In this document: piece after piece, positions 8,371 to 15,925 of the stretch
Layout: every line of letters begins with the position of its first letter
Numbering within the stretch: the first letter of the stretch is position 1
NCBI RefSeq assembly: GCF_016888005.1
Contig: NZ_JAFDVE010000003.1
Coordinates: 124,001 to 188,000 of the forward strand
DNA length: 64,000 nt
Source: Phycicoccus sp. CSK15P-2
GTDB taxonomy: Bacteria > Actinomycetota > Actinomycetes > Actinomycetales > Dermatophilaceae
Direction of reading: 5' to 3'
Translations under genes and position numbers: made by a program
Notes under the pieces: model-generated
Seen by the model: the letters and a program-made list of their open reading frames with translations, nothing else
What the model was told of the DNA's origin: nothing
The model's database searches: none

Positions 8371-9183
8371 TCAGCCGGCGAAGGCACGGACGAAGCGACC
8401 AGGTGGTATGCCGAGGTAGCGGCGGAAGTGACGCGTCAGGTGGGCCTGGTCGAAGAAGCCGGAGTCGGCCGCTGCATCCGCGACGCTCACGCCGTCGAGC
8501 AGCCTCCGGCGGGCGATCTCGAGGCGGCGGCCGACGAGGTACCGGTGGGGCGTCATGCCTACCTCGCGCTGGAACGCCCGCACGAGTGCCGCAGGGGTGG
8601 AGTCGAGCTCGGCGGCGGCCTCGGCGAGAGTAACCCCGGTGACGGCGCGCTCGTCGAGGATGGCCCGCAGCCGGGAGACACGCCCGGCTTCCCGGCGCAG
8701 TGGTGTCGGGGCCGGGCCACCCCAGCGCGCTACGAGCCGCCCGGCGAGCAGGGTGAGGCGCTCCTCGGCGTCGGTCGTGTCGACCCCGGTGGCCGCGGTG
8801 AGCAGCGCCGTGTGGAGGTCGCTCACCTCCCGGACCAGGTCCCGGTCACCGTCGAGCGGGGTGGTGAGCACACGGTCGAGGGGCACGCTCGCGAGGACGT
8901 CGGGGGCGAGGTAGACGACGCGCTTGCGGAAGCCTGCGTCCGACGCCGCGGCGCCGTCGTGCGGCACGTGCGGCGGCAGGAGGGTGACGGCGGCCTGCGG
9001 CGCCAGCTGCTCTCGACGGTCGAGGTGGTAGACGACCGCCCCCTGGTCGACGACCATGAGCGTCCACGCGTCGTGGGTGTGCAGCGGGTAGGCGTGCGAG
9101 CGGGCCGGGAAGTGCGCGCGGAGCACCTCCCGAACCCCCGGCACGGCTGGGCGCGCCGGCCGGAGGACGGGGGCGTCGGGCAT
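8371..9183 (-). CDS. AraC-family transcriptional regulator
   Basis: A 270-residue regulator. The N-terminal cupin (about residues 10-110) includes FPARSHAYPLHTHDAW, the histidine-rich sensor segment. The C-terminal double helix-turn-helix (about 170-265) ends in the AraC signature VADAAADSGFFDQAHLTRHF, with YLGIPPGRF close to the end. The start is the ATG at 9183. It is divergent from a DUF2000 gene with only 49 bases between the start codons, so it probably controls that gene and itself. The ligand is unknown. Confidence 0.88.
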   Translation of the reverse strand: MPDAPVLRPARPAVPGVREVLRAHFPARSHAYPLHTHDAWTLMVVDQGAVVYHLDRREQLAPQAAVTLLPPHVPHDGAAASDAGFRKRVVYLAPDVLASVPLDRVLTTPLDGDRDLVREVSDLHTALLTAATGVDTTDAEERLTLLAGRLVARWGGPAPTPLRREAGRVSRLRAILDERAVTGVTLAEAAAELDSTPAALVRAFQREVGMTPHRYLVGRRLEIARRRLLDGVSVADAAADSGFFDQAHLTRHFRRYLGIPPGRFVRAFAG

Positions 9184-9232
9184 GTCAAGAACGTACAAGC
9201 CCAAGTGGGGTGCTCGCCCCGACGATGGGTGG

Positions 9233-9661
9233 ATGAGCGACCTCCTCGTGCCCCCCTTCGCCACCAAGATCGCGGTCGTCGTCCGCGACGACCTGCAGTC
9301 CTGGCAGCGGCTGAACGTCACAGCCTTCCTGGCCAGCGGGATCGCGGCGGTCCTGCCCGAGCTCGTCGGCGAGCCGTACCGCGACGCGGACGGCACCGGT
9401 TACCTGCCGCTCCTCGGCATGCCCGTGCTCGTATTCGAGGGCCCGGGTGCCGTGCTGACGGCGGCCCGGGATCGGGCGCTCGGCCGAGGGCTGCCGCTCG
9501 CGGTCTTCACGTCCGAGATGTTCTCCACCGGGCATGACGCGGCGAACCGCGGTGTGGTGGCAGACGTGCCGGGCGCCGACCTCGACCTCGTGGGGCTGGC
9601 CCTGCACGGCCCGCGAAACGCCGTCGACAAGGTGGTCAAGGGCACGCGGATGCATCCCTGA
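9233..9661 (+). CDS. DUF2000 domain protein
   Basis: A 142-residue protein filling the DUF2000 family from end to end (PPFATKIAVVVRDDLQSWQ at the start, LPLAVFTSEMFSTGHD in the middle). The fold resembles peptidyl-tRNA hydrolase 2, but no activity is established for the family. The ATG at 9233 is chosen because the family alignment begins at MSDLLVPPFA. DUF2000 genes often pair divergently with AraC regulators, as here, which suggests a shared stress or small-molecule signal. It ends 14 bases before a convergent gene. Confidence 0.75.
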   Translation: MSDLLVPPFATKIAVVVRDDLQSWQRLNVTAFLASGIAAVLPELVGEPYRDADGTGYLPLLGMPVLVFEGPGAVLTAARDRALGRGLPLAVFTSEMFSTGHDAANRGVVADVPGADLDLVGLALHGPRNAVDKVVKGTRMHP

Positions 9662-9675
9662 CGCCGGAGTGCGGG

Positions 9676-10602
9676 TCACCGGCCGCGCAGGACGTCGTGG
9701 AGCTGTCGGCACGCGTCGGCGATCGCTGCCTCGGCCGCCGGTTGCACCGCCGCAGGAGTGGAGGACTCGGTGAGCACCGACACGAGGATGCAGTGTCCGT
9801 CCGCGTGCTCGACGACGCCGACCTCGTGCCTGAGGTTGAGGACCGTCCCGGTCTTGGAGGCCCAGACGGCCGAGTCCGACGCGAAGTCCGGCCAGAGCCG
9901 CTGATGGTGGACGTTGCCCGACAGGAGCTCGCGCATCCGCCCGCGGACCCGGGGGTGCACGGGGCCGGTCTCGGACCAGATCCCCTCCATCAGGTGCGCC
10001 ATGGACCGGGCCGTGCCCGTGTTCGCGCGGGCGACGTCGAGCTGGCGGACCCAGTGCCCGGAGCTGGACGTCCGGCCCGTGGTGGCGAGCACCTGCGACG
10101 GCGGGGCGTCGCGGCCCTCGACCCGGGGGACGTCGCCCAGCTCCTCCAGCCCGTGGCGGACGTGGATCCCGTGGAGCCCGTGCTCCGCGAGCCAGGCCGT
10201 CACCGCGGCAGGGGGGTACCGGTCGAAGAGGACGTCGGCGGCGATGTTGTCGCTCAGGCACACGGCGAGGTACACGAGGTCCTCGAGGGAGACGGTCGCC
10301 TCGTGCCGGAAGCGGCTCAGCCCCGGCCCGCTCCGGCCGCCGGCAGGCGCCGGGACGCGCACCTGCTCGGCCGGGTCCAGGTCGCCCCGTCGGAACGCGT
10401 CGAGGACCGCCAGCGCCAGGGGCACCTTGACGAGCGAGGCCAGGGGCATCTCGCGGTCCGGGGCGTGCCGGATCTCGGACCGGGTGTCGAGGTCGCGGAC
10501 CACGAGGGAGGCGCTCAGGCCGGCCGCGTCGAGCTGCCGTTCCACCCGGGCGAGGACGCGGGCGGCGCCCTCGGGTGCAGGTCCTGAGCCGGGCGGCGTC
10601 AC
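9676..10602 (-). CDS. Class A beta-lactamase-fold serine hydrolase without visible signal peptide
   Basis: A 308-residue protein with the active-site set of penicillin-recognising enzymes: SLVK at residues 56-59, SDN at 117-119 and KTGT near 260. The omega-loop segment reads LEELGDVPRVEGRD, so the usual E-x-E-L-N of class A lactamases is not intact and the Asn170 equivalent is missing. No signal peptide is seen with the GTG start at 10602. The start overlaps the stop of the LysR gene (GTGA), so the two are coupled. It may be a cytoplasmic beta-lactamase relative or esterase rather than a true penicillinase. Confidence 0.7.
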   Translation of the reverse strand: MTPPGSGPAPEGAARVLARVERQLDAAGLSASLVVRDLDTRSEIRHAPDREMPLASLVKVPLALAVLDAFRRGDLDPAEQVRVPAPAGGRSGPGLSRFRHEATVSLEDLVYLAVCLSDNIAADVLFDRYPPAAVTAWLAEHGLHGIHVRHGLEELGDVPRVEGRDAPPSQVLATTGRTSSSGHWVRQLDVARANTGTARSMAHLMEGIWSETGPVHPRVRGRMRELLSGNVHHQRLWPDFASDSAVWASKTGTVLNLRHEVGVVEHADGHCILVSVLTESSTPAAVQPAAEAAIADACRQLHDVLRGR

Positions 10603-11486
10603 GGCGCGCCCGCCGTCCCGGCCGCGGGGGATACGGCGCCGAGGAGGTCCTGGAGGATGGGCCCGAGCGCCGGGGCGACGGTGCCGAGCCGCGGGTCGCT
10701 TCCCGCCAGCCGGTACCCGCGGGACAGTGCCGGGCGGAGCGGTGACCAGGAGAGGCCGAGACGTCGCGCCTCGGCGGCAGAGGTCACCAGGCGGTCGTTG
10801 CTGCCCAGGACGCGGGCGAGCGCCTGGGCCGGGTGTCCTGCCACGGCCACCTGCGAAGGGGCGAGCCCGACCGCTGCCGCGGCGGCCTCGAGCGGGTCGC
10901 GCACGTGGGGGGCATCGTCCTCGGGCAGGACCCACACGGTCGGCCGGCGGGAACCGCCACCACGACCGGTGCGCAGCTGCTCGAGGCGGGCCGTGGCCGG
11001 GCCGTCCACCGCGGATGCGAGACCGAGCGGGATGCGCCACGTGCCTGCCTCCGCCACGCAGGGGAGCAGGGCGACCCGGCTGCCGGTCTCCAGGGCGGCT
11101 CGCCGGTGGTCGGGCGCCGCCGACGAGACGTCGAGGTCGACCCCGGCGTCCTGCGCCGCGAGACACAGGTCGGCGAGGTCGGCGATCTGCCAGTGGTCCG
11201 GGACCAGGAGCTCGACCGGCTCCGAGAGCGCCGCGTCGGCGATCGCGTCGATGCGCTGAGCCACCTCGAGGAGACGACGCACCTCGGGGAGCAGCCGCAG
11301 TCCCACGGGTGTCACGGTGAGCCGACGGTGTGAGCGGTCCACCAGCTGCGTCCCGAGGTGGCGTTCGAGGGCGCCGACCCGTCGGCTGGCGGCCGACTGT
11401 GACAGGCCGGCGGCCTGCGCACCCGTCGTGAAGCTCGAGCGCTCGGCCACGTGGAGGAACGCGTGCGCTGCCGCGACGAGGTCCAT
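10599..11486 (-). CDS. LysR-family regulator (possible beta-lactamase regulator)
   Basis: A 295-residue LysR-type protein. The N-terminal winged helix-turn-helix (residues 1-60) includes FTTGAQAAGLSQSAASRRVGAL, shown here in two parts as FTTGAQAAGLSQ and SAASRRVGAL, and is followed by a periplasmic-binding-like effector domain. The ATG at 11486 gives the normal LysR length. The gene is divergent from a full class A beta-lactamase and coupled to a second lactamase-like gene, the AmpR/ampC arrangement. An ATGCG-N5-CGCAT palindrome in the divergent gap is a likely binding site. Control of the lactamases is inferred from position. Confidence 0.8.
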   Translation of the reverse strand: MDLVAAAHAFLHVAERSSFTTGAQAAGLSQSAASRRVGALERHLGTQLVDRSHRRLTVTPVGLRLLPEVRRLLEVAQRIDAIADAALSEPVELLVPDHWQIADLADLCLAAQDAGVDLDVSSAAPDHRRAALETGSRVALLPCVAEAGTWRIPLGLASAVDGPATARLEQLRTGRGGGSRRPTVWVLPEDDAPHVRDPLEAAAAAVGLAPSQVAVAGHPAQALARVLGSNDRLVTSAAEARRLGLSWSPLRPALSRGYRLAGSDPRLGTVAPALGPILQDLLGAVSPAAGTAGAP

Positions 11487-11498
11487 GAGGCGGATGGT

Positions 11499-11513
11499 AT
11501 GCGCTGGTCGCAT
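11499..11513. promoter_or_regulatory. Candidate LysR operator
   Basis: ATGCG, five bases, CGCAT forms a palindrome 12 bases upstream of the LysR start, in the 84-base gap shared with the divergent beta-lactamase. LysR proteins bind interrupted dyads of about this size in the divergent promoter. Only one copy is clear, and GCATGCGC at 11540-11547 may be a half-site. Confidence 0.4.
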
Positions 11514-11570
11514 GAGACCTGCGACTGGTGACTTGGACTGCATGCGCACCGCCGCCGGACAGTGGACCGC

Positions 11571-12530
11571 ATGGACATCACATCGACTCACCTGCGTGCT
11601 GTCGGCTGGGGCCTCGCGACCGCCGCCCTCGCCGCCGCCTCGGCCACGGCCGTGTCGCCCGTCGCCTCGTCCGGCACGCCTGCGCCGACGACCTCGTCAG
11701 CCACCGGCGCCGCGCCCGGCCCCGGCTCGGACGGCGTGCGTCGTGAGCTGCGGGCGCTCGAGCGGGAGCGGGGTGCGCGGCTGGGCGTGTTCGCCGTCGA
11801 CACCGGCTCCGGGCGGACTGTCGCCTACCGCGCCGACGAACGCTTCGCCATGGCGTCCACGGTGAAGGTGCCGGTGGCAGCGACCGTCCTCGAGAACCTG
11901 TCGACGCTCGAGCTGGAGCGGCGCGTGTTCTGGACGGAGGAGGACCTCGTCGCCTACTCGCCCGTGACCGAGACGTTCATCGCCGACGGGATGACGGTCC
12001 GGCAGCTCGTCGACGCGGCACTGACCCAGAGCGACAACACCGCCGCCAACCTGCTCTTCGAGATCGCGGGGGGCCCGGCGGCGGTCGACAGACGTCTGGC
12101 CCGGCTGGGCGACGACGTGACCTCCGTGGACCGCGTCGAGCCCGAGCTCAACGACTGGCGGCCGGGCGAGACGCGTGACACGAGCACTCCGCGCGCCCTG
12201 GCCGGCACGCTCGGGCGGCTCACCCTGGGCGGGGTCCTCGACGAGGAGGACGAGTGGATCCTCAACGACGAGCTCGGTGACAGCCTGACCGGGGCCGGGC
12301 TCGTCCGCGCCGGCGTGCCGGAGGGGTGGCCGGTCGGGGACAAGAGCGGCACGGCCTCGTACGGCACCCGCAACGACGTCGCGGTGGTGCGCCCGCCCGG
12401 CGAGGCCCCGTGGCTGGTCGTCGTGATGACGTCCCACGCCGAGGCCGACGCGGAGACCGACAACGAGCTCGTGGCCCGGGCGTCCGCCATCGTCACGGAG
12501 GCGCTCACGGCCGACGCCCCCGCTCGCTGA
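11571..12530 (+). CDS. bla: Class A beta-lactamase
   Basis: A 319-residue precursor. The start has a hydrophobic signal-like segment (about residues 9-28) and then a Ser/Thr/Pro linker. All class A elements are present: STVK at 96-99, SDN at 154-156, EPELN at 190-194 (Glu166 and Asn170 equivalents) followed by RDTSTP, and KSGT near 260. It should hydrolyse beta-lactams outside the membrane. No lipobox is seen. GTG at 11562 is an alternative start; neither codon has a strong ribosome site. It is divergent from the LysR regulator. Confidence 0.9.
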   Translation: MDITSTHLRAVGWGLATAALAAASATAVSPVASSGTPAPTTSSATGAAPGPGSDGVRRELRALERERGARLGVFAVDTGSGRTVAYRADERFAMASTVKVPVAATVLENLSTLELERRVFWTEEDLVAYSPVTETFIADGMTVRQLVDAALTQSDNTAANLLFEIAGGPAAVDRRLARLGDDVTSVDRVEPELNDWRPGETRDTSTPRALAGTLGRLTLGGVLDEEDEWILNDELGDSLTGAGLVRAGVPEGWPVGDKSGTASYGTRNDVAVVRPPGEAPWLVVVMTSHAEADAETDNELVARASAIVTEALTADAPAR

Positions 12531-12614
12531 GGCGGGACGGTGCCGGGCCCGGCTCGGGTCCACGGCGAGCGCGGCGAGGGTGCCCTCGTGGGTGACGACC
12601 ACGTGGAGCGCGGG

Positions 12615-13106
12615 TCAGCGGCCAGGAGGCTCCCAGCGGCCGTCGGGGCGGATCGCCGTCGTGATGCGCCGGCTGATCTCGCGCAGCTGGCGCGTCTGGG
12701 CCGCGGTGAGCGGGTCGAAGACCAGCCGGGTGACGGCCTCCACGTGCCCGGGGGAGGCGTCGGCCACCTTCCGTCGGCCGGACGCCGTGAGCGTCGCCCG
12801 GGTGTAGCGGCCGTCGTCCGGGTCGGTGGAGCGGTGGACCCAGCCCTTGCCCTCGAGTCGGGTCACCGCCCGGGACAGCCGCGACAGCGTGCTGTTGGCG
12901 TGGTCGGCGAGGGTGCTCAGCCGCAGGGTCGAGTCGGTGGCGTGGGACAGGGCGAAGAGGACGCCGAACTCGAAGTGGCTGAGCCCGGCGTCGCGCTGGA
13001 GCTGGGCGTCGAGGGCGCCGGGCAGCCACTCCAGGAGCGTCGCGACGCTGCTCCAGGTGGCGAGCTGCTCCTCCCCGAATCCGGCTGAGGTCGTGGTGCG
13101 CGACAT
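12615..13106 (-). CDS. MarR-family transcriptional regulator
   Basis: A 163-residue winged-helix protein. LRLSTLADHANSTLSRLSR (near residue 62) is the recognition helix region, and DPDDGRYTRATLTASG (near 95) is the beta-wing with the conserved D-x-R-G-like turn. MarR dimers repress nearby genes until a small ligand binds. The gene is divergent from an SDR oxidoreductase, and the 108-base gap holds two CTTG-N6-CAAG palindromes, so it most likely represses both. The 84 bases downstream to the lactamase stop hold nothing I recognise. Confidence 0.88.
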   Translation of the reverse strand: MSRTTTSAGFGEEQLATWSSVATLLEWLPGALDAQLQRDAGLSHFEFGVLFALSHATDSTLRLSTLADHANSTLSRLSRAVTRLEGKGWVHRSTDPDDGRYTRATLTASGRRKVADASPGHVEAVTRLVFDPLTAAQTRQLREISRRITTAIRPDGRWEPPGR

Positions 13107-13139
13107 GCGGCGATGCTACGTGAGCCGCGGCTGGAGCGA

Positions 13140-13188
13140 CTTGACCGAGCAAGCATCTCGATGTGACGATTCACTTGCCTGAGCAAGT
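13140..13188. promoter_or_regulatory. Two palindromic operators between MarR and SDR genes
   Basis: CTTGACCGAGCAAG at 13140-13153 and CTTGCCTGAGCAAG at 13174-13187 share the form CTTG-N6-CAAG. The second extends to ACTTGC-CTGA-GCAAGT. Their centres are 34 bases apart, about three helical turns, so two dimers would sit on the same face. They lie in the divergent promoter region, as expected for MarR autoregulation and repression of the SDR gene. Confidence 0.65.
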
Positions 13189-13214
13189 CATATCGACGGT
13201 GGAGGACGCGAGAG

Positions 13215-14006
13215 ATGGACGTACGGCTGGACGGGAAGCGGGCCTTCGTCAGCGGGTCGACCCAGGGGATCGGGTTCGCGGTCGCCCGCGCGATGCTCGC
13301 CTCCGGGGCGGCCGTGACCGTCAACGGGCGGAGCCGGGCCCGCGTGGAGGAGGCGGTCGAGCGACTGCGGGTGGCGGTGCCGGACGGCGAGGTGTCGGGG
13401 GTCGCGGCCGACGTCGCGGACCCGAAGAGCGTCGACGCACTGATGCGGGGCCTGGGTCCGGTCGACATCCTGGTCAACAACGTCGGGATGTTCGGGGTCG
13501 CGCCCTTCGGTGACGTCACGGACGACGAGTGGCAGGCGTACTTCGACGTCAACGTGATGAGCGGGGTGCGCCTCAGCCGGCACGTCCTTGACGCGATGCT
13601 CGGCGCGGGGTGGGGTCGGGTGGTGTTCGTGGCCAGCGAGTCCGGTGTCGACGTGCCCGGTGACATGATCCCGTACGGCGCCAGCAAGGCGGCGATGCTG
13701 GCGGTGGCCAACGGTCTCGCCAAGCTCACCCGCGGCACCCAGGTGACCGTCAACAGCATCCTCGGCGGGCCGACGTACTCCGACGGTGTCGCCGCGGTCG
13801 TGTCCGGGATCGCCGCGGCGCAGGACGTCCCGGAGGAGGAGCTCAAGCAGGGCATCATCGCGGGGCGCGGGACCTCGCTCCTGCAGCGGTTCATCGAGCC
13901 GGACGAGATCGCGGACCTGGTCGTCTACCTGTCCAGCCCTCGGTCGTCGGCCACCAACGGGGCTGCCCTGCGGGCGGACGGTGGAGTGCTGACGACCCTG
14001 CTGTGA
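13215..14006 (+). CDS. SDR-family oxidoreductase
   Basis: A 263-residue classical short-chain dehydrogenase. It has the NAD(P) motif SGSTQGIG near residue 14 (a variant of TGxxxGIG), LVNNVG near 90, a catalytic Ser near 140 and Y-G-A-S-K (PYGASKAAM) near 154. The C-terminus ATNGAALRADGG is the normal SDR end. The substrate is unknown. Arg in NGRSR after the second strand suggests NADPH use. It is probably induced through the divergent MarR protein. It ends 42 bases before a convergent gene remnant. Confidence 0.88.
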   Translation: MDVRLDGKRAFVSGSTQGIGFAVARAMLASGAAVTVNGRSRARVEEAVERLRVAVPDGEVSGVAADVADPKSVDALMRGLGPVDILVNNVGMFGVAPFGDVTDDEWQAYFDVNVMSGVRLSRHVLDAMLGAGWGRVVFVASESGVDVPGDMIPYGASKAAMLAVANGLAKLTRGTQVTVNSILGGPTYSDGVAAVVSGIAAAQDVPEEELKQGIIAGRGTSLLQRFIEPDEIADLVVYLSSPRSSATNGAALRADGGVLTTLL

Positions 14007-14048
14007 GTCGGGGGTGTGGCTGCAGGGGCCTGGTGCGGGAAGGCCGTG

Positions 14049-14433
14049 TCAGGCGGACTCCGGCAGGGTGAGCGAGTTCAGCGCGGCGAGTAGCCCCGCC
14101 TCCGACATCTCGCCGGCCTCGGCCTCGCGGACGATCGGCCCGCTGCGCATGAGCAGCACCCGGTCGCACAGCTCGGCGAGCTCGAGCATGTCGGTGGAGC
14201 AGACGACCACGGAGGACCCGCCGGCCGCGAGCCGCCGGACGATGGCGTGCAGCTCGGCCCGTGCCCCGACGTCCACCCCGCGGGTGGGGTCGTCCAAGAG
14301 GAAGAGAGTCGGCTCGAGCTGGAGCCACTTGGCGAGGACGACCTTCTGCTGGTTCCCGCCCGACAGGGAGGAGACGGTCGTGTCCACGTCGCCGCGGATG
14401 GGCAGCTCGTCGACCGCGTGCTGCCAAGCGCAA
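14049..14433 (-). pseudogene. C-terminal remnant of a sugar ABC transporter ATPase (RbsA/MglA type)
   Basis: The reading frame to the TGA at 14049-14051 encodes the end of the second ATPase domain of a sugar importer: [15 protein letters not shown] signature, then LFLLDDPTRGVDVGA as Walker B and D-loop, then the H-loop region SSVVVCSTDMLELAELCDR. Nothing of the first domain or the second Walker A is present. Similarity stops around 14425-14433, where the AAA-DUF4143 gene begins its 3' end. This is the left edge of the accessory segment. The intact gene was lost by insertion or deletion, and no permease or binding-protein partner is nearby. Confidence 0.8.
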
Positions 14434-14450
14434 CCATCGGCGTGGCGCAG

Positions 14451-15734
14451 TCAGGGTCCAAGTGCCCCGATGGGGACAACGACGACACCGTCCTCACGCG
14501 TGTAGCCGTACCCGCCGGTGGCGGTGATGACTCCCAGCACGGCTGGTTCGCCTACCTTGGCAGTATCGACTTTGGTCGCGAACTTGAGGAGCCCGATCGC
14601 CGCGTCGTCGATGGCCTTCTCGCCACCCAGTTTGACTTCGAATGCACCCCATGCGCCGTCCCGCGCCTGGACGATGAGGTCGACCTCGAGTGAGTCGCTG
14701 TCTCGGTAGTGATGGATGGTCGCGTCCAGAGTGGTGGCATAAACGCGCGCGTCTCTGACAACCAAGGACTCGAAGAGCAGGCCGAGATAGTTCAAGTCGT
14801 CCAGAAGGCGTTGAGGGCCTGCGCCGACGGCTGCTGCTGCCAAGGAGGGGTCGATGAGGTGCGTTCGGCTCGCCGTCCGCAGAGTGGCGCGAGAGCGCAG
14901 ATGAGTGCTCCACGGTGGCTGTTCCTCCAGGATGAGCAGCCGCCTGAGTGCTTCTAGGAAGTCGTAGACGGTGGTTCTGGCGAGGGTGCCCTCCTCGCCT
15001 TCGACCTCAGCCGCGAGTCTGGCGACCTTCTGCTCCATGGCGATGTTGCGAGCCAGTGCCTGGATGAGCCGTTGGACCAGAGTCGGACTGCGGCGGATTC
15101 CGTCGAGTCGAGAAATGTCGACTTCGGCGACGGTGCGCACGTAGTCCGCGTTGGCTTGGGCGGCAGCCCGCAAGGGCAGCGGCAGGTTGAGTGGCCAACC
15201 TCCCCGGACGATGAGCTTCGCAACATCGGGAAGAGTCAGGCCGGCTGTGGCGGTCGGCCGTTCGCCGGCGAGAAGCGCCGTGAAGGACATTGCTCCACTG
15301 GAGTGCCCGCTTTCGAACAAACTCATGGGTCGCATGATGAGGCGGGCGAAGCGGCCCGCGCCGGTGTGGCGTCTGGTGTCGTCCTCTGGCACCGCTGATC
15401 CCGTGAGGACGTATTGACCGGGAGTTGCGCGCCGGTTCACCTCGCTGCGGACGTGGTTCCAGACGCGGGTGGCTTCGAGCTGCCATTCGTCGACGAGTTG
15501 GGGCGGCTTACCGTTGAGCACGAGGGACGGATCGATCCGGAGTGCTTCCAATGCGCCGTGATCGGTGTCGAGGTAGACCTGGCTAGTGGTGAACTGTTCA
15601 CCCGTGAAGGTCTTGCCGCAGGCCTTGGGTCCTTCGATGAGGACCGCCCCCGCGGACTCCAAGCGCAGCTTCAAGACGTCGTCAAGGACTCGCGGCCGAT
15701 AGTGGCCTGCTGGCTCGTTCGACTTGTTCACCAC
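14451..15734 (-). CDS. AAA-family ATPase with C-terminal DUF4143 (PD-(D/E)XK-like) domain
   Basis: A 427-residue protein. Residues about 30-160 form the AAA domain with Walker A GPKACGKT near 35, Walker B-like LVDEWQ near 80, and the sensor segment YVLTGSAVP near 108. Residues about 220-425 match DUF4143, including EVDLIVQARDG and AFEVKLGG near 370-388, the D...E-x-K pair of a nuclease-like fold. The family is widespread and often mobile; its function is unsettled (suggested roles include defence or toxin-like). The start is a GTG at 15734. Third-position GC is a little lower than in neighbours, fitting transfer. Operator-like repeats precede it. Confidence 0.85.
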   Translation of the reverse strand: MVNKSNEPAGHYRPRVLDDVLKLRLESAGAVLIEGPKACGKTFTGEQFTTSQVYLDTDHGALEALRIDPSLVLNGKPPQLVDEWQLEATRVWNHVRSEVNRRATPGQYVLTGSAVPEDDTRRHTGAGRFARLIMRPMSLFESGHSSGAMSFTALLAGERPTATAGLTLPDVAKLIVRGGWPLNLPLPLRAAAQANADYVRTVAEVDISRLDGIRRSPTLVQRLIQALARNIAMEQKVARLAAEVEGEEGTLARTTVYDFLEALRRLLILEEQPPWSTHLRSRATLRTASRTHLIDPSLAAAAVGAGPQRLLDDLNYLGLLFESLVVRDARVYATTLDATIHHYRDSDSLEVDLIVQARDGAWGAFEVKLGGEKAIDDAAIGLLKFATKVDTAKVGEPAVLGVITATGGYGYTREDGVVVVPIGALGP

Positions 15735-15736
15735 CG

Positions 15737-15796
15737 CAGACTACACTCTGCGACACTTCTGGGAGTCACTATATGGGATCCACAGACTCCACTCTG
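15737..15796. promoter_or_regulatory. Direct repeat of a partly palindromic 14-mer upstream of the AAA-DUF4143 gene
   Basis: CAGACTACACTCTG at 15737-15750 and CAGACTCCACTCTG at 15783-15796 differ by one base. Each is a weak dyad (CAGA...TCTG). A poorer third copy, GGCTACACTTCAG, lies near 15809-15821. A TATAGT hexamer on the minus strand (15769-15774) lies between the two good copies. This looks like an operator pair around the promoter of the 15734 gene, perhaps bound by an island-encoded regulator that I cannot identify. Confidence 0.5.
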
Positions 15797-15825
15797 AGTG
15801 CTCACGAGGCTACACTTCAGTTACT

Positions 15826-15900
15826 GTCAACCAAGAGCCGATCGCCTACGGGCGTCCGGACGTCATCAGTGCCTTGCTCGTGGGGCTCATGGCCGCGCGA
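15826..15900 (+). pseudogene. 3' fragment of another DUF4143 gene
   Basis: About 75 bases encode VNQEPIAYGRPDVI followed by VGLMAAR. This lines up with VNTGPIAYRRPDGI and LGLMGA at the very end of the broken DUF4143 gene at 19485-19558, with clear base identity as well. The fragment has no upstream part of such a gene and no stop at the equivalent place. It is a leftover of a second DUF4143-type gene, probably cut away when the segment rearranged. It lies between two minus-strand genes. Confidence 0.65.
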
Positions 15901-15925
15901 GATCTTCAGGGCACCTTGGCGCGGC

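Noticed and set aside
12531-12614. A small gene between the beta-lactamase and marR
   Set aside because: The 84 bases have no start with a ribosome site and no convincing coding frame.
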